NCBI GenBank assembly: GCA_027340195.1
Contig: DAHWNE010000333.1
Span: 1-7,150 of the forward strand
From: Acetobacteraceae bacterium
Lineage (GTDB): Bacteria > Pseudomonadota > Alphaproteobacteria > Acetobacterales > Acetobacteraceae
Reading direction: 5' to 3'
DNA length: 7,150 nucleotides
The position numbers and the translations under genes are program-made. This document shows positions 6,117 to 7,150 of this stretch, piece by piece (position 1 is the first letter of the stretch; each line of letters opens with the position of its first letter). Under the pieces are notes generated by a model. The model worked only from the letters and a program-made list of their open reading frames with translations, searched no databases and had not been told where the DNA came from.

Positions 6117-6886
6117 GCCGCAGCCTCACCCTGGCCGGAATCGATCTCGCGCTGGAGGAACAGGGCGAGGGTCCGCCGCTTCTGTTCCTGCACGCCGGGG
6201 AAGGGCTGGCGCCGGAACGCCCGTGGCTTGCCCTTCTGGCACGGCGGTTCCGGGTCATCGCGCCCTGGCACCCCGGCTGGGGCGGCTCGGCGCTGCCGGA
6301 TCGGATCGGGTCGGTCGAGGATCTGGCCTGCCTCTATCTCGACTTGGCCGACGCGCTGCGGCTGGACGGCGCTTGCCTGGCGGGCGCCTGCTTCGGCGGC
6401 TGGATCGCCGCCGAACTCGCGGTGCGCCAGCCGGAGCGCTTCGCGCGGCTGGCGCTGATCGCTCCGCTCGGGGTCAAGTTCGGGGCCGTGACCGAGCGCG
6501 ACATCGCCGACATGCACGCGATGGGGCACGAGGACTACCTCGCCGCCGCCTGGGCCGACCCGGCGCGCGGCGAGCAGGACACCACGGTGCTCGCCGATGA
6601 CGCGCTCACCGCGATCGCGCGCGGGCGCGAGGCCTTCGCCCTGTTCGGCTGGAAGCCCTACATGCACAACCCGCGGCTGCGGCATTGGCTGCACCGCATC
6701 CGCCCGCCCACCCTGCTGCTGTGGGGGGCCGCGGACCGCATCGTCACGCCCGCCTATGGCGCGCGCTGGCAGGAAGCGCTGCCCGACGCCCGGCTCGAGA
6801 TCATCCCCGACGCCGGTCATTTCCCGCTATGGGAACAACCGGAACCGGCAGTCGCGGCGCTGACCCGGTTCCTGCTGCCAAGCTGA
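6113..6886 (+). CDS. Alpha/beta hydrolase with a cysteine at the nucleophile elbow
   Basis: A 257-residue cytoplasmic alpha/beta-hydrolase-fold protein without signal peptide. LLFLHAGEG (23-31) is the oxyanion-hole HG-type loop, in altered form. The nucleophile elbow reads GACFGG (91-96), so Cys93 occupies the place of the usual serine of GxSxGG; the codon is TGC. The other triad members are in place: Asp208 in WGAADRIVTP (204-213) and His236 in PDAGHFPLWEQPE (232-244). A cap region rich in tryptophan and tyrosine (about 122-190) would form the substrate pocket. A Cys-His-Asp triad is known in dienelactone hydrolase, which favours activated ester, lactone or thioester substrates, but overall sequence here is closer to the general hydrolase family than to DLH. 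Its ATG overlaps the stop of the second dehydrogenase gene (ATGA), implying coupled expression. Possible roles are acyl-CoA thioester or lactone hydrolysis in the same pathway; neither is proven. Confidence 0.88.
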   Translation: MSRSLTLAGIDLALEEQGEGPPLLFLHAGEGLAPERPWLALLARRFRVIAPWHPGWGGSALPDRIGSVEDLACLYLDLADALRLDGACLAGACFGGWIAAELAVRQPERFARLALIAPLGVKFGAVTERDIADMHAMGHEDYLAAAWADPARGEQDTTVLADDALTAIARGREAFALFGWKPYMHNPRLRHWLHRIRPPTLLLWGAADRIVTPAYGARWQEALPDARLEIIPDAGHFPLWEQPEPAVAALTRFLLPS

Positions 6887-6892
6887 CCCGCC

Positions 6893-6898
6893 GGAGGT
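6893..6898 (+). promoter_or_regulatory. Ribosome binding site of the LLM monooxygenase gene
   Basis: GGAGGT ends three bases before the ATG at 6902-6904, a slightly short but workable spacing. It supports this ATG over the in-frame ATG nine codons in (6926-6928). Confidence 0.65.
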
Positions 6899-6901
6899 CC
6901 C

Positions 6902-7150
6902 ATGCGCACCTGGTATTTCTCGGAAATGGCCTACCACCCGGCATGGGACGCGGGCCTCGCGCGCGGCTCGCTGCGGGTGGTGCTGCCGAACCGGAACGTG
7001 GACCCCGAGCAGGCGCACCGCCTGCTCAACCGCTATCTCGACGAGTTCGCCCTCTGCGACGAGCTCGGCCTCGATATCATGGTGAACGAGCACCATGCGA
7101 CCGCCACCTGCATGACTGTCTCGGTGCCGATGGCGCTGGCGATCATCGCG
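6902..7150 (+). CDS. LLM-class (luciferase-like) flavin-dependent oxidoreductase, 5' part
   Basis: The first 83 codons of a gene that continues past the window end. Luciferase-like monooxygenases use reduced flavin and oxygen to oxidise diverse substrates; the family includes long-chain alkane and alkanesulfonate monooxygenases and type II Baeyer-Villiger enzymes. Visible here are an N-terminal YFSEMAYHP stretch, a helix (AHRLLNRYLDEFALCDELGLD, about 38-58) and the strand VNEHHAT (61-67), whose EHH is a hallmark of the family at this position. The usual full length is 340-400 residues, so the flavin-binding and most substrate residues are out of view. It starts 15 bases after the hydrolase gene on the same strand and belongs to the same operon. 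The subfamily cannot be fixed from this fragment. Confidence 0.85.
   Translation, partial: MRTWYFSEMAYHPAWDAGLARGSLRVVLPNRNVDPEQAHRLLNRYLDEFALCDELGLDIMVNEHHATATCMTVSVPMALAIIA

Overview
The window is about 70% GC, with codon third positions almost always G or C and mostly strong GGAGG-type ribosome binding sites. The gene set (a thiL-like kinase with an alphaproteobacterial look, an adjacent acyl-CoA dehydrogenase pair, a luciferase-like monooxygenase) suggests a GC-rich alphaproteobacterium, possibly Rhodospirillales/Acetobacteraceae. That placement is an impression from protein style; no rRNA or marker gene is present to settle it. I see no tRNA, rRNA, CRISPR array, insertion sequence or phage gene.

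Layout. Two groups of genes diverge from a spacer at 2346-2706. On the minus strand, thiL (thiamine-monophosphate kinase, GTG start) is followed 53 bases later by a major facilitator transporter. A possible small proline/alanine-rich ORF overlaps the thiL start in a GTGA arrangement. Beyond the transporter, positions 1-141 hold a perfect tandem 14-base repeat and no convincing terminator.

On the plus strand a tightly packed operon begins behind a plausible sigma70-type promoter at 2648-2675. It encodes a ketopantoate-reductase-fold NAD(P)H oxidoreductase, two consecutive acyl-CoA dehydrogenase-family proteins, an alpha/beta hydrolase, and the first 83 codons of a luciferase-like (LLM) flavin-dependent monooxygenase cut by the window end. 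Junctions are a 12-base gap, a TGATG overlap, an ATGA overlap and a 15-base gap, so co-transcription and partly coupled translation are likely.

How the genes may work together. The two acyl-CoA dehydrogenases have complementary motif sets: each keeps FAD/active-site motifs that the other lacks. This is the pattern expected of an obligate heteromeric enzyme, as known for mycobacterial steroid side-chain dehydrogenases such as ChsE4-ChsE5. The neighbouring hydrolase carries cysteine rather than serine at its nucleophile elbow, like dienelactone hydrolases. Together with an LLM monooxygenase (a family that includes type II Baeyer-Villiger enzymes) and a 2-ketoacid-type reductase, the set looks like part of a catabolic route for a CoA-linked cyclic, branched or terpenoid-like acid. 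The substrate cannot be read from the sequence. No CoA ligase, hydratase, thiolase or regulator is in view.
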